The notes below the pieces were generated by a model. It did no database searches and had not been told where the DNA came from. It worked only from the letters and a program-made list of their open reading frames with translations. The position numbers and the translations under genes are program-made. A DNA stretch of 64,000 bases from Homarus americanus (lineage: Eukaryota; Arthropoda; Malacostraca; Decapoda; Nephropidae): positions 5,637,329-5,701,328 of the forward strand of contig NW_024756914.1 of the NCBI RefSeq assembly GCF_018991925.1. Reading direction: 5' to 3'. Shown in pieces: positions 41,275 to 53,815 of the stretch (within the stretch, counting starts at the first letter, position 1; every line of letters starts with the position of its first letter).

Positions 41275-42848
41275 TTACAAGTTCATATTGAAATTCTTTT
41301 TTGTGCGGAACCTTGGCATCATTTTCCTAGACAATAATCTTTGCCTAATATATCCATCTCTCGATTCGTATCCCGTCACTTCAGTGCAAGCTTCAGTCAT
41401 CACTTTTATGCCTCTCTCGACCGCCTGAGTGCTGTTTGGCCACTTGGGCACCACTAATGGTGTCTCAAGAATGTCATTAACCTGTAGATTTGACAGAGAA
41501 GCAATGTAAGGAGGCTCAGTCTTGAGTTCATTCCTCCAGTTAATCATGGAATGATAGTTTTTTGCTTGCCACTTTAGTTTCGGAGTCACCACCTTTCTCA
41601 TGTTGACTACAGGAGGCACATCCTCATTCCCATCTCCATCTTTACCCTCCTCATCATTATAGTTTAACAAATTCTCGTCAACAGCAGCATCAGAATCTTC
41701 CTCCTCCTCTTCAGATCTGCCAGTGCATTCTTCCTTTTGCTGATTCTCCTCTCTAATTTTTCTTATCATTGAGACAGCTTTTTCTCTAACAGTCATGTCC
41801 TCATCTGCACACATACCAAGAAGAAGTTGATCTGTGTGGGCGAAGTATGCATTTCTCTGGACAGCCTTCTTCACTATCGTCTCCTCCTCACTATTCAGGT
41901 GTTTCATATATAGCAGGGACTGGAATACGTTCCTTGAGCCGTGTGTTACGTAAGGGTGTATCTTGATGTAAAACCACATTGGAGCACTGAACTTTATTAT
42001 TGTAATGACAATTCTTTTCAACTCATGGCTGGGTCTTGATGTTGCTACATACAGCCTGAGGATTCTACTCCATAAGGTGTTCCACCTTGACACACAGGGA
42101 GGACCTGGCTCAATAGCAGCCAAGTCATCTTCAACAACACCTGTGATAACTCCTTTACAAATCCTATACAGGTATTTCTGATCCCAGGACAGATCTTTCT
42201 CCACTGCATCATTAAACACAGGGAAATCAGGGAAACTGACTGGTTGGAAGGCGACAACTGGAAGCTCAGACAAAGACTCCTTGATCTGCTTTCCAATGGG
42301 ACCACGCCAATGCTCAGGACCACTTGGTTTACCATCATAGTGATAAAAAACTGCGCGGAAAGGCAGCTCATTTCCGTGAAGCTGACATATGAAATAATGG
42401 AGCGGGTGACCAAGTAACATTTCAAGATGATGAATGACTCCATTTTCTGATCCTACATTTACATTGGTTCCATCACAACCAACACACACAATGGGCTGCT
42501 GGGTTAGATTTTTCTCCACCAGAAACTCGTGAATAGTTTTGGCAATCTGCTTTCCGTGTCCAGTCTTGGGAGTCACATGTGTGAGATATTCATTGCCAGG
42601 CTCAACCATGATGACATAATGATCTTTCACCATCATCCTCGAACTCCATTTCTCGGTCTTCTCATTCTTTATCATCACACGAGTGGCGGTCTTCTTACCA
42701 TCAAAATAGAGTGACGTCAAATTATCTAAACTAGCCATCTCAATTTCTTGCCTCTTAAATCGGTATTTTTGTCTCGCATCCCGCAGCTTATGTGGTCCAA
42801 TAACCTGACTCTTGTCATCCTTTGTGATAATGCCATAGTCAGTTAAGG
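41275..42848 (-). CDS. Uncharacterised arthropod protein, terminal exon
   Basis: Open for 524 codons from an acceptor-like ATTGATTATCAG (42849) to the stop; the first internal ATG is at 42738, but the frame upstream (GIITKDDKSQVIGPHKLRDA) looks coding, so the true start is probably in an earlier exon. Blocks: LTSLYFDGKKTATRVMI, VEPGNEYLTHVTPKTG, CVGCDGTNVNVGSENGVIHH, FICQLHGNELPFRAVF, SGPEHWRGPIGKQI, an acidic low-complexity insert, and AVERGIKVMTEACTEV with RDGYIRQRLLSRKMMP. These match a multicopy family of unknown function seen in arthropod genomes (CDGT-VN-G, LLHANELPLRH, GPIGK, QAVER). No stop or frameshift, so it may be functional. A transposase-like origin (RNase H-type Asp) is possible but unproven. 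Confidence 0.62.
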
Positions 42849-43181
42849 CTGATAATCAATATAGACATAGCACCATACTCATCTGCAACAAGACAACTTA
42901 AATGAAATAAGAGATATGAAAAAAAAGTTGATAAACACTGAACAGAACATTGCACCGCCACAGCGGCTGTTTGGCTAGTACTGTAGGTAAATTTAAAAAT
43001 TTCAGTAGAAAATGCGGCAGACTAAACCTCGACATATCAGCTTCCAATTTGGCATGGAGTCTTAGATATGTATAAGGAACAATGCCTGAAGAGTGCAGCT
43101 TTGAGCAAAATTTCACTGCCCCCTACTGTACTTGTTCTTCTGTTCTTGTTTCCTATTTTATCATTTATTGTGACATTAAGG

Positions 43182-43280
43182 GCCCAAGGTGGTGATGGTA
43201 GTCATGGTGGTGGTGATGGTAATGAGGGTGGTGATGGTAGTCATGGTTTTGGTGATGGTAATGAGGGTGGTGATGTAAGT
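43182..43280. repeat. GGTGATGGTAGTCATGG-type tandem repeat
   Basis: Imperfect 12-36-bp repeats of GGTGATGGTAGTCATGG, the reverse complement of those at 30590-30700 and 33645-33695. It gives a spurious Gly/His-rich frame. Confidence 0.85.
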
Positions 43281-43307
43281 TACAGTATAGTGAATGTTGC
43301 CATGATG

Positions 43308-44278
<971 letters not shown>

Positions 44279-44499
44279 AAATTAGATTCGTTGTATAGTA
44301 TTTCACGTTACCTTAGATTGTGATAACTTCTGTTGTTGTGCACATTTGTAACACTCACAAAAAAAATATATATATAACAAGACCATTGAAGATTTGGCAC
44401 CTAATGCGCTAAAAACCTTAGTTGTTGAAGCTCAGTAACACCAGCACACAACATACCCAAATTCTCATAGTTCTCACCTGTCTAACATTTAGAAAAATA

Positions 44500-45406
44500 C
44501 AGGGCCGTAATCAGCCTTGATGGCGTCCAGGGCAATGGCTGAATTTGGCGCCCCCTTCCCTTTACGGCTCCCCACCACCACTAACCCTCCAGTCCCTGCA
44601 ACCCCACTTCCACCGTAAATAATTATATCAACTAAATTATAATTCATATAAATAATGTAGCATAATTGTAAATAAGGGATTGCTAAGACACTGATGATGA
44701 TGTGTAATTTTATGGTTGTATCAAGGCTTCAACAAATTAACTTCAACAACTAACCTAACCTATAAGTAATCACCAATTTGCTGCTCATAACACACATAGT
44801 CTACATTCAGTTCAGAAAATACCATAGCCCAGTGGATTGCTTAACTTTTCATTATAAAATTATTTTACTCCCCAAGTAAACAGATTCAATAATAATCTTG
44901 GCCAATTCTGATGACATTGACCAGATTTTACTCTTAATCCTAAAAAGTAAGTTTATTTATCCAATATTAATTAGCATAATACAATGCACGGTATATCAAG
45001 GCTCATAAATATCACCAAACTAAAAATGCAGCAATTTAAACATTGAAAGTATAATGGTGTGTTAATTACATCAGCATATATGAAGCACCTACAGTAATAT
45101 CACTGAAAACTAAGAATGCATATTAAGAATGACTCTGGAACATCGTTTATTACAGAATCACTTTTCTTGCTTTCTTGGTTGCAAAGTCATCAATTACCCT
45201 GTCACAATTCATAGAATTTGCTATATTCTGTTCAATTGATACAATAGCTATGTTAGATAAGCGTTCTTAGGCCATAGATGAACGCACTTAATTCTTAGTT
45301 AGTTTCAGCTTGCTAAAACTGCATTCACAGGAAGCAATTTGGGGCGCCCCTTACCTTGGCGCCCAGGGCGGCTGCCCCTTCTGCCAACCCACTAGGTACG
45401 CCCCTG
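44500..45406 (-). mobile_element. hAT element, decayed, with 8-bp target duplication
   Basis: Left end CAGGGCCGTAATCAGCC and right end (reverse) CAGGGGCGTACCTAGTGG, with GGCGCCC blocks inside each end. Flanked by GAAAAATA at 44492-44499 and 45407-45414. A transposase C-terminus remains on minus (45150-45272). Terminal motif, duplication size and transposase all agree with hAT. Confidence 0.9.
45150..45272 (-). pseudogene. hAT transposase C-terminal (dimerisation) remnant
   Basis: Minus reading: MA-stop-ERLSNIAIVSIEQ, NIANSMNCDRVIDDFATKKA, RKVIL then stop. This is the end of the hAT dimerisation region as found in ZMYM1-like transposases; the stop sits where Gln is expected (CAA to TAA). The rest of the transposase is lost. 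Confidence 0.78.
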
Positions 45407-45414
45407 GAAAAATA

Positions 45415-46000
45415 TAAAGAATATTTACATTAATGTAGCTTACATGATTAAGTGAACACAAACGAACATGCGCATTAGTAAATCTTACAATAATTATTAA
45501 TGAATAATTACAATAAATAATACAATTTACTTGTATAACTTTTTAATACTCATTTTTAGTTTCAGATTTTCACTTACGTGGTTTATAATAGAGCAGGCCC
45601 TGGTTCAAATATTGCAAGGGCGATTATGACGGGGTGGGGGAGGAGAAACAAACACCCAGAGGTGAGTGGGTAGAGTCATGTTTGTGAATGACCAAGTTCC
45701 ACCTAGTGATTCTTCATCTGGATGAGGGCCTGATGAGGGAGACATTTTAGCGGGGTGTGAGGAGTTTAGTGGATATCCCTGCTACTAGACTTGGGTGTGA
45801 GTAGGGGGAGGCCAGTGACTTAAATGGATCTTTAAAAAAAGTACAGTTTGCTTTTAGACTGTCAAGTCTCTTGGTTATTGCTGTGCAATCGTGATGTGAT
45901 GCGTTGTGTTGCACTTGTGATGTAGGATTTTGATTTGTTGATTGTGTGAAGTAATTGTAGTTACAATCGCCCGGTAAGGAGATTAACCTGCCACGTCAAC
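45415..46000. other. Intergenic segment without supported genes
   Basis: No ORF or repeat supported apart from short AT-rich runs. Confidence 0.4.
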
Positions 46001-46139
46001 TCGATATACTTTTATCCTCTTCACCAAATGATCGGCTCGTTAGCCGCTTGGGCGATTGGTCACGTCTCTGTTACGCACTGTTGGCAAGTACTGGGCATGC
46101 ACCGGCTCCTGAATGTACCTGAACCTGCTCCAGTGTTGG

Positions 46140-49005
46140 TCAAGAGCTCACACTCGGTTCCGTCACAACACTTGCTGGTTGATTGTTAGAAGAGTTCACA
46201 ACTCGCACTCCGAAAAAGTTTGCCCTCACAGTTTTCTGGACTTGCGGCTTCTTCAATCTTGAGCTGTGACTCCTTGTGGGGCGAGCGTCCGCCAGTTCCA
46301 AGTAAGGACACTCGACAGAGTAGTGCCCCTTGAGATGCTTATACACCTCAGTTAGGTCATCCCTTGCCCGTCTGTAGTATAAGCTAGGCGAGTTCAGGCG
46401 CTCCAATGTCTCAGGGTAGCCGAGGTGCCGAAGTGCAGGCACCAGTCTGGTGGCCCTCCTTTGAACATTTTCAACCAACTGACAGTCCCTAGCATATCTC
46501 GGGGACCTGACGGGGTGACAGTACTCCAGATGGGGAAGCACTTCACTCTTGAAGATCGTTACGAGGGACGGACCGTCTAGATATCTGAACGAACTTCTTA
46601 TAAGACCCAATAATTTATTCGCCTGCTTTATCTTCTTGCAATGGCCCGAGAACTTCAGCTCATTGTCAATATACACACCTAGGTCCTTCTCACATTCAGT
46701 CTCACAGAGTGCAGTTTCTTCATCCCGTTGGGACATATGATACGCCTCCTTACCGTTGGTACACCCCAGGTGCATCCTCTTACATTTCGTGACATTAAAT
46801 CTCAGCAGCCATTTCTTCGACCATTCTTGGAGCCCACAGAGGTCCTTCTGCAGCTCTTCACAGTCCGCTTGGTTCTTTATTTCCCGAAATAACTTGGCGT
46901 CATCGGCAAACATTTGTATGGAGGAGTATACAACGTCAGGCATGTCATTTGTGAAACAAATGAACAACAGCGGGCCCAATACACTGCCCTGTGGTACCCC
47001 GCTTGTGACAGGTACGGATGATGATTTCGTGCCATTAATCACCACACACTGCTTGTGGTCATGTAGAAAGTCTTCTGTCCACGCTAGGATATGTCCCCGA
47101 ATTCCTTACCCTTCCAGTTTGATTTTCAGCCTTACGTGGGGTACGCTGTAGAAAGCCTTGGCAAAATCTAGGTAAATATTGTCGATATTACCACCCCGTT
47201 CTAGAATATGGGTCCAAATATCCAATACCTTGAGCAATTGTGTTAAGCAGGAGCGCCTAGCATAAAACCGTGTTGGCAATCCTTTACAAGGTTGTTTCGT
47301 AGTCGATGTTCCATCGCGGCATCTCTGATAATACTCTCAAGTACTTTACATATTATGCTGGTCAGGCTCACCGGTCTATAGTTGTTCGTGGAGTGACGAT
47401 CGCCCTTCTTGAAGATAGGACTCACAAAAGCCACTTTCCATTCACTGGGGACCATTTGTTCATACAGGCATTTACAAAACAGGATCTTCAGGGGCTCGGC
47501 AAGCTCATTGCTCAACTCTCTTAGCACTCTAGGATGCACCATGTCAGGGCCGGGACTCTTATGGACCTTTAGCTTTGACAGTTTATTTTTAATACCCTCT
47601 TTTGTGAACACAATGTGGGTCAGTGCTGTGTCGAACCGTCTGTCCTCAAACGCAGGAAGGTTAATCGCATCCTCTCTTGTGAACACCGAAGAAAAGAAGC
47701 TGTTCAATGCCTCAGCTTTATCCTGGTCAGAATTTGCGTAACTACCATCTTCAAGCCTCAGGTCTAATACTCCTACTCGTGTTTTTAATTTCGACTTTGC
47801 GTAGCGATAAAACGCCTTTGGGGTTGACTTGACCTCGCTTGTAACCAGACTCTGGAATTCCTTTTCAGCCCTTCTACATTCTAGCTTTGCTTGGTTTCTG
47901 GCTCTTGTATACATCCTCCTGTCCTGCTCATCATTTGACCCAACCCACGTCTCGAATTTCTGGATTTTCTTCTTAACTTTGTTGACCCCCGCATGGTTCA
48001 TGTGTAGAGATTTATTCGTATTCCTAGAAGCACTGGGTTTGGTCTTGGGTATATATTTATCGATCAAATGGGTCGATTTACTAGTTATGATATTCAGTGT
48101 AATGCCTGCGTTCTTGTGCCTTAATGAATCAGGCCAGTGGATACCCCTCATCTCTTCCCTCATCCCGTTGTAATTTCCCTTGTAATATTTGCACCTTGAC
48201 CTGACCTTATCTTGAACTAGGTAACAGTTAAATCTGAATGACAACACTATATGGTGACTGGTGCCAACTGGGGCAAGGTGTTCCAGTTTGGCCACCATAC
48301 CCTACTCGTTTGTTATGATGAGGTCTAGTGGCTTGGGTGTTTGCTCGTAATGTGTCGGGTCTCTAACATGTTGGAACAGAAAATTATCTCTCAGAGTTTC
48401 TACAATAAGAGTAGCAGGGTTATTCAAGTCATTTGGGGTGAACTCGTTTCTCCAGTCGATGTCGCCAAAGTTAAAGTCCCCCATAATAAGGAGGTGGCTA
48501 GGGTAGAGCATCGCCGCATTGTCTATTAAGGCTCTTAAGTTCCTATGGTTTAGTGGCCCACAGTTTGGGGATCTGTAGATACACCCGACGATAAGTAAGT
48601 CCCCTCCCTTTAATTTAATTTTACACCACTTGGACTCTTCAAAAACACCCTCTCCCTGTACCCTCGCCTGGCTGGCTCTAAGGTCTCGTCTAGCATAGAT
48701 AACCACACCCCTCTACAAGTTTCTTGAGAAAGGTTCGTAAATGAGTCATATCCAGCAATGCTGAACTCACATTCCTCTGGGTCGATTCTCCTGTTCTTGT
48801 ACAACAGCTCTACAACTCCCACAATATCTGGTTGGTGTACCTTCAGTAGTGTTTCAAACTCCTCTCTCTTATCAAGGAACGTGTCAGTATTAGTGTACAT
48901 GACATTCAAGCCGGAATTTGTTCTCGGTAACGTCTCTGCTCTTAGTAGTAACCCCCCCCCATTCTCATAAGCTGCAACATTTGCTAAATACACTGTATTT
49001 TGCAA
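46140..49005 (-). pseudogene. ORF2 of family 3: APE endonuclease and reverse transcriptase
   Basis: Endonuclease: LNVMYTNTDTFLDKREEF, IVGVVEL, IMGDFNFGDIDW; the SDH position reads TSHHIVLSF. Reverse transcriptase: KSPGPDMVHPRVLREL, SPIFKKGDRHSTNNYRPVSL, SGVPQGSVLGPLLF, FADD, then RRATRLVPALRHLGYPETL. Defects: a frameshift near 48700, an in-frame TAG at 48302, and a frameshift near 47245. The catalytic FADD remains. Confidence 0.85.
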
Positions 49006-49148
49006 GGTGTGGTTAGAAATGTCATCGTTTACAAGGCGCTAGCCTCCTGGCTGATAGGTGGAGCTGGTGCTACCTCCTGGACGGGGGGTAGAGCGGGTGG
49101 AGGGTGCGCTGCTGTCCCCCTGCCCTGTGTCGGTACACTTGCTTCCAC

Positions 49149-49565
49149 TGTGGGGTTATAAGGTATTGGTTCACACTCAGGATGGGATGGAGAAAGGAAA
49201 CTCACAATGTGCTCACTGTATACATATTGTAATGGATGTACAATGCAGCTTGTTGCTGGGTAGGTAGCATGGTAATAAGCGTTGAGTAGAGAGAGCTGGG
49301 TGGTGAGGGTGCCCAGAGTGAGGGCACGCGGCTTGAGGGACGCCAAGGTCGCTGGCGGGAGCGGCAGCCGCACGGCTGGCGCGGAGGAGGAGGTGTTGCT
49401 TGCTGGTGGCACTGTGTACAATGAGGCTGGTCACAGCAGTGTCAGGCCTTATAAGGCGGGGTTAGGCGTGGGTAGATAGTTGACCCCCGCTCCGTGGGCG
49501 GCGCTGGAGGCGTAGGTTGGGGAATTCGAGAAGGTTCGGTGCTTGTAGGGGAGGAATCCACTACA
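49149..49565 (-). repeat. 3' LTR of the miniature LTR element
   Basis: Aligns along its length to 50264-50685 with several substitutions and small indels (for example a short indel near 49360 versus 50460), so the insertion is not recent. Confidence 0.88.
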
Positions 49566-50263
49566 ATACTCCCCTTCCCCTCCGGGCGCGGCGGGAGGCT
49601 AGTGGTTGGCAGGGCTGCGTGCCACATGTGAGGCAGAACGGGCGGTGCATGCCACATGTGAGGCATAACGGCGAGGGCGTGGATGAGCCGGCCGCTAGGG
49701 GGGGGGGGACAACTCTGTCTAGATACACGAGATCTGTGGGAGAAAAGAGGGAGAAGGAGGGTTGTGGAGGCGATGAATGTTGTGCTTCACTCGTGACAGG
49801 TACAGAGTCCTCAGATGCGCCTGCTGGGGTGTGTGGGCCTGGGTCAGGAGCAGGGGCTGCGTCAGCAGGAAGAGGGTCCATGACAGCAGCAGGGTGCATG
49901 ACAGCAGCAGGGTCCACGACAGCAGCAGGGTGCAGGACAGTAGCAAGGGATACCTGAGCGAGAAAAGAGGGGTGTGTGGGTCCGCATCAGGAGCGGCAGG
50001 GGGTACTGCTGGGCCGGGGGCGGCGTCTGAGGTAGGACGGGTGTGTTGGGGTCGGTAGGACGTGGTGCTTGGGGCAGGAAGAGGAGCGGCTGTCTGCTTA
50101 GAGTAGCAGAGCTGCTCTAGGGTGTCTAACCTGCGGTGTAGAGACAGTAGTTGTAGAGCCGATGAGAGCTGCCTCTGCGTGGGTAAGCCAATCTTCCATG
50201 TTGTTTGAAGACTGGGAGTTTCTCCTCAATCCTGTGTGAGTGGTCACTCCGGGGGTCACCATT
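49566..50263 (-). other. Internal region of the miniature LTR element
   Basis: A short minus frame begins MEDWLTHAEAALIGS near 50200, possibly a gag N-terminal leftover. The rest is Pro/Ala-rich open sequence including about four 18-bp repeats around GACAGCAGCAGGGT (49877-49945). No retroviral-type enzyme motif. Confidence 0.6.
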
Positions 50264-50685
50264 TGTAGGATATGAGATATGTGTTCACACTCAGGATGGG
50301 ATGGAGAAAGGAAACTCACAATGTGCTCACTGTATACATGTTGAATTGGATGTACAATGCAGCTTGTTGCTGGGTAGGTAGCATGGTAATAAGCGTTGAG
50401 TAGAGAGAGCTGGGTGGTGAGGGTGCCCAGAGTGAGGGCACGCGGCTTGAGGGACGCCTACTGTAGGTCGCTGGCGGGAGAGGGAGCCGCCAGGCTGGCG
50501 CAGAGGAGGAGGTGTTGCTTGCTGGTGGCACTGGGTAGAAAAGAGGGTGGTCACAGCGGTGTCAGGCCTTATAAGGCGGGGGTAGGCGTGGGTAGATAGT
50601 TGACCCCCGCTCCGTGGGCGGCGCTGGAGGCGTAGGCTGGGGGATTCGAGAAGGTTCGGTGCTTGTAGGGGAGGAATCCACTACA
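50264..50685 (-). repeat. 5' LTR of the miniature LTR element
   Basis: Ends ATATCCTACA on minus directly before the primer-site-like sequence. Confidence 0.88.
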
Positions 50686-51600
50686 CCACCACTCTCTCCC
50701 TGAATACAACCCATGTACACCCGTCCCCACTCCTCCTCGACTCCTCCCTTCTCTGCTTTAAGCCCTGCAGGAGCTTCCTGTGCTATTCCCTCTGCATTAC
50801 CGTGCGATCTGGGAGAATGAATACACTCCGAAATGCCTCGCTCCTTGCTAAGTTTTTTGCCTGCCGAATAACCTCCCATTTCTCCTCCTCACTCACTAGT
50901 GTGATCCTGAGGGGGCGAGGCTTGTCCCCCTGCTTTTGTCCCAGCCTCCTCACATCCTGAGGGGTTGATGGCATCTTCAGAACCTCTGTACAAATATTCT
51001 TAAACTGCATCTTATCGTGTGTTATCTTACTCTCAGTTCCCTCCTCCTGGCTCTCAGGGACTCCAAAAACTATTACATTGTTCCTGCGCTGGAAACGTTC
51101 CCGTTGTTCCTCCTCTCCCCTAACAGTATGTCCGCTAATTGTCATTTCTTGGACACACTTCTTCAGAGTCCCTAGCTGCTGTAGAACCTGTTCTGATCCT
51201 GCATTACTCTCCGCCACCCCCATGGCCCTGCTAATACCTTAGCATAACTCCTCTTAGCAACCACCTCCATTCTCTCGGCTACTTCCTCAGTCTTAGCAAG
51301 GATCTCTTTCCCAACTTGTTCTAGTTTGGCAACCAGCAGGGCTGCAGCTTCATCTATTTTCGTCCCTAGGGAACTCGTTCCCCTATGGCTTGCAATCTCC
51401 TCATTCACCTTGACTACGCAGTCAGGGCAATACCAGCCTTCATGCTTTACGGCAGTTTGCATCATCCTAAACGTTGCATTAGTCAGGCCTGTATCCTCCA
51501 TACCCGACGTCCCCCTGCAGTAATCATATATCATACTCATGGTTGTTGTTGTTGTGGGGGGGCAGACTGTGTATAGATCTACACCTATTTAAAAATAAAG

Positions 51601-51999
51601 AGAAAAAAAAAGAACAGTACTTAGCTGCTCTCTGCTGGTTTTAACCACCTCCCCTGTTGCCTTTAGGGGTCTTCTGTTTTTCTTCTTTTTTTTTAGTTCA
51701 CTTCGGCGATATGTCGGTATTTATGTGGTATCTCTATGTACACTGCATTTTGCTATGAATAACAGATTTTATACACCTACTCAGTCCTTTAGAAACACAG
51801 AAAAATAAAATAAAACTTTCTTTGGGGCGGTAATAGAATGCCTTTAAGGATAGCCAAGCTTGTTGATTTTATTTATTTGTTATTTTAACTAGTATTTCCT
51901 TATACTTTCTTTTCCCATTCTCATCAACGGCTGTATATCTTTGTGCTATCACTGTGTACACTGTAACTCCCTGTGAATGATGTATTACTTTTACTTTTA
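51601..51999. other. Segment without supported genes
   Basis: AT-rich sequence just upstream of the family 3 LINE; may hold its 5' UTR. No ORF supported. Confidence 0.4.
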
Positions 52000-52058
52000 C
52001 TTTTATCCTCTTCGCCACTGATCGGCTTGTTAGCCTATAACACCTATAACACGACTTG
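52000..52058 (-). mobile_element. CR1-like LINE family 3, very short 3' stub
   Basis: ACTTTTACTTTTATCCTCTT followed by CGCCACTGATCGGCTTGTTAG is identical to the 3' end of the neighbouring full copies but breaks off after about 50 bp. Extreme 5' truncation. Confidence 0.75.
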
Positions 52059-52282
52059 GTTTCAGCTGGCAGTGGTGCCTAACAGCTTGCATTCACTTTA
52101 AGTTATTTACAACCTCTTCCGCGGCCACTGATGACACTATGAACTGATTTAACTAAAGGCACAGCACTACACTCCCTGGTTGGCCTTTATCCCAGCCGTG
52201 GCCACAACACCGTAAAAAAATATAATAAAATAAAAGCTTTGTCATATGGCAATGATTTTGTGGTTGTAGGCCTCCTGACCTT

Positions 52283-53815
52283 TTACTTTTACTTTTTTAC
52301 TTTTATCCTCTTCGCCACTGATCGGCTTGTTAGCCGCTTGGGCGATCGGTCACGTCTCTTTTCATTTATATTCTTCACCAAAAGATCGGCTCGCTAGCCG
52401 CCCGGGCGATCGGTCACGTCTCTGTCACGCACTGTTGGCAAATACTGGGCATGCACCGGCTCCTGAATGTACCTGAACCCGCTCCAGTGTTGGTCAAGTC
52501 TTCTCTTGAAAGAGCTCACACTCGGTGCCGTCACAACACTCTCTGGTAGATTGTTCCAAGAGTTCTCAACCTCACTCCGAAAAAGTTTGCCCTCACGGTT
52601 TTCTGGACTTGCGGCTTCTTCAATCTTGAGCTGTGACCCCTTGTGGGGCGAGCGTCCGCCAGCTCCAAGTAAGGACACTCAACTGAGTAGTGCCCCCTGA
52701 GATGCTTATACACCTCAACTAGGTCCCCCCTTGCCCGTCTGTAGTATAAGCTAGGCAAGTTCAGGCGCTCCAATCTCTCAGGGTAGCTGAGGTGCCGAAG
52801 TGCAGGCACCAGTTTGGTGGCCCTCCTTTGAACATTTTCAACCAACTGACAGTCCCTAGCATATCTCGGGGACCAGATGGGGTGACAGTACTCCAGATGG
52901 GGAAGCACTTCACTCCTGAAGATCGTCACGAGGGACGGACCGTCTAGATATCTGAACGACCTTCTTATAAGACCCAATAATTTATTTGCCTGATTTACCT
53001 TCTTCTCACAATGGCCCGAGAACTTCAGCTCATTGTCAACATACACACCTAGGTCCTTCTCACACACAGTCTCAACTAGTGCATTTTCTTCATCCCGTTG
53101 GGACATATGATACGCCTCCTTACCATTGGTACGCCCCAGGTGCATCCTCTTACACTTCGTGACATTGAATCTCAGCAGCCATTTCTTCGACCATTCTTGG
53201 AGCCCACAGAGGTCCTTCTGCAGCTCTTCACAGTCCGCTTGGTTCTTAATTTCCCGAAATAACTTGCCATCATCGGCAAACATTTGTATGGAGGAGTGTA
53301 CAACGTCAGGCATGTCATTTATGAAACAAACAAACAACAGCGGGCCCAATACACTACCCTGCGGTACCCCACTTGTTACAGGTACAGATGACGATTTCGT
53401 GCCATTAATCACCACACACTGCTTGCGGTCATGTAGAAAGTCTTCTATCCACGCTAGGACATTTCCCCGAATTCCGTACCCTTCCAGTTTGATTTTCAGC
53501 CTTTCGTGGGGTACACTGTCGAAAGCCTTGGCAAAATCTAGGTAAATATTGTCGATATTACCACCCCGTTCTAGAATATGGGTCCAAATATCCAATCCCT
53601 TGAGCAATTGTGTTAAGCAAGAGCGCCCCGGCATAAAACCGTGTTGGCAATCTTTTACAAGGTTGTTTCGTAGTAGATGTTCCATCGCGGCATCTCTGAT
53701 AATACTCTCAAGTACTTTACATATTATGCTGGTCAGGCTCACCGGTCTATAGTTGTTCGTGGAGTGACTATCGCCCTTCTTGAAGATAGGACTCACATAA
53801 GCCACTTTGGGGAGG
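52283..53815 (-). mobile_element. CR1-like LINE family 3, 5'-truncated copy
   Basis: Single open reverse transcriptase frame from VAYVSPIFKKGDSHSTNN to near 52531, with LDFAKAFDSVPHERLKIKL, SGVPQGSVLGPLLF, FADD and the C-terminal block. Truncated at the 5' side at about 53808. The intact frame makes it younger than the 46-51 kb copy. The 3' end carries the (TAAAAG)n-like tail. Confidence 0.9.
52531..53808 (-). pseudogene. Intact-frame partial reverse transcriptase (family 3)
   Basis: About 425 codons uninterrupted: fingers from SPIFKKG, palm with FADD (FADDGKLF), and thumb with RRATKLVPALRHLSYPERL. The endonuclease and the first part of the reverse transcriptase are missing, so it cannot be autonomous. 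The frame drifts after NFFGVR by a small indel. Confidence 0.85.

Larger units (their letters stand above)
49149..50685 (-). mobile_element. Miniature LTR retrotransposon (TRIM/LARD-like)
   Basis: Direct repeats of about 420 bp (49149-49565 and 50264-50685) bound 698 bp of internal DNA. On minus each LTR starts TGTAGTGG and ends in ACA. After the 5' LTR comes TGGTGACCCCCGGAG, a tRNA primer-site-like sequence of the type used by arthropod Gypsy/BEL elements; before the 3' LTR comes a purine tract GGAGGGGAAGGGGAG. The 4-bp duplication CCAC lies at 49145-49148 and 50686-50689. No gag-pol or other protein of the class is present. Confidence 0.88.
49029..51540 (-). pseudogene. ORF1 of family 3 (zinc-binding, coiled coil, RRM-like), interrupted
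   Basis: Starts MSMIYDYCRGTSG; H-x-GWYCPDC suggests a degenerate PHD/zinc-binding module. A helical stretch (LVAKLEQVGKEILAKTEEVA) follows, then after a frameshift near 51215 an L1-type RRM core (RRNNVIVFGVPESQEEG, GDKPRPLRITLVSEEEKWEV). A second frameshift is near 50790. The frame meets the LTR element at 50689 and resumes beyond it as a Pro-rich tail (TVEASVPTQGRG to ISQEASAL) ending at 49029. Confidence 0.72.
46005..51600 (-). mobile_element. CR1-like LINE family 3, near full-length copy (with TRIM insertion)
   Basis: Contains ORF1 (51540 down to 49029) and ORF2 (49005 down to 46140) in the order expected for a two-ORF LINE, and a 3' UTR with CTCTTCACCAAATGATCGGC on plus. The 3' tail on minus is (TAAAAG)n-like, as in the copies at 52000, 52290 and 63277. 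Broken by three frameshifts, one in-frame stop and the LTR element at 49149-50685. This is the most complete LINE in the window. Confidence 0.88.

Noticed and set aside
49517..50058. GC-rich plus-strand frames
   Set aside because: They overlap the internal region and LTRs of the miniature LTR element and have no recognisable domain.
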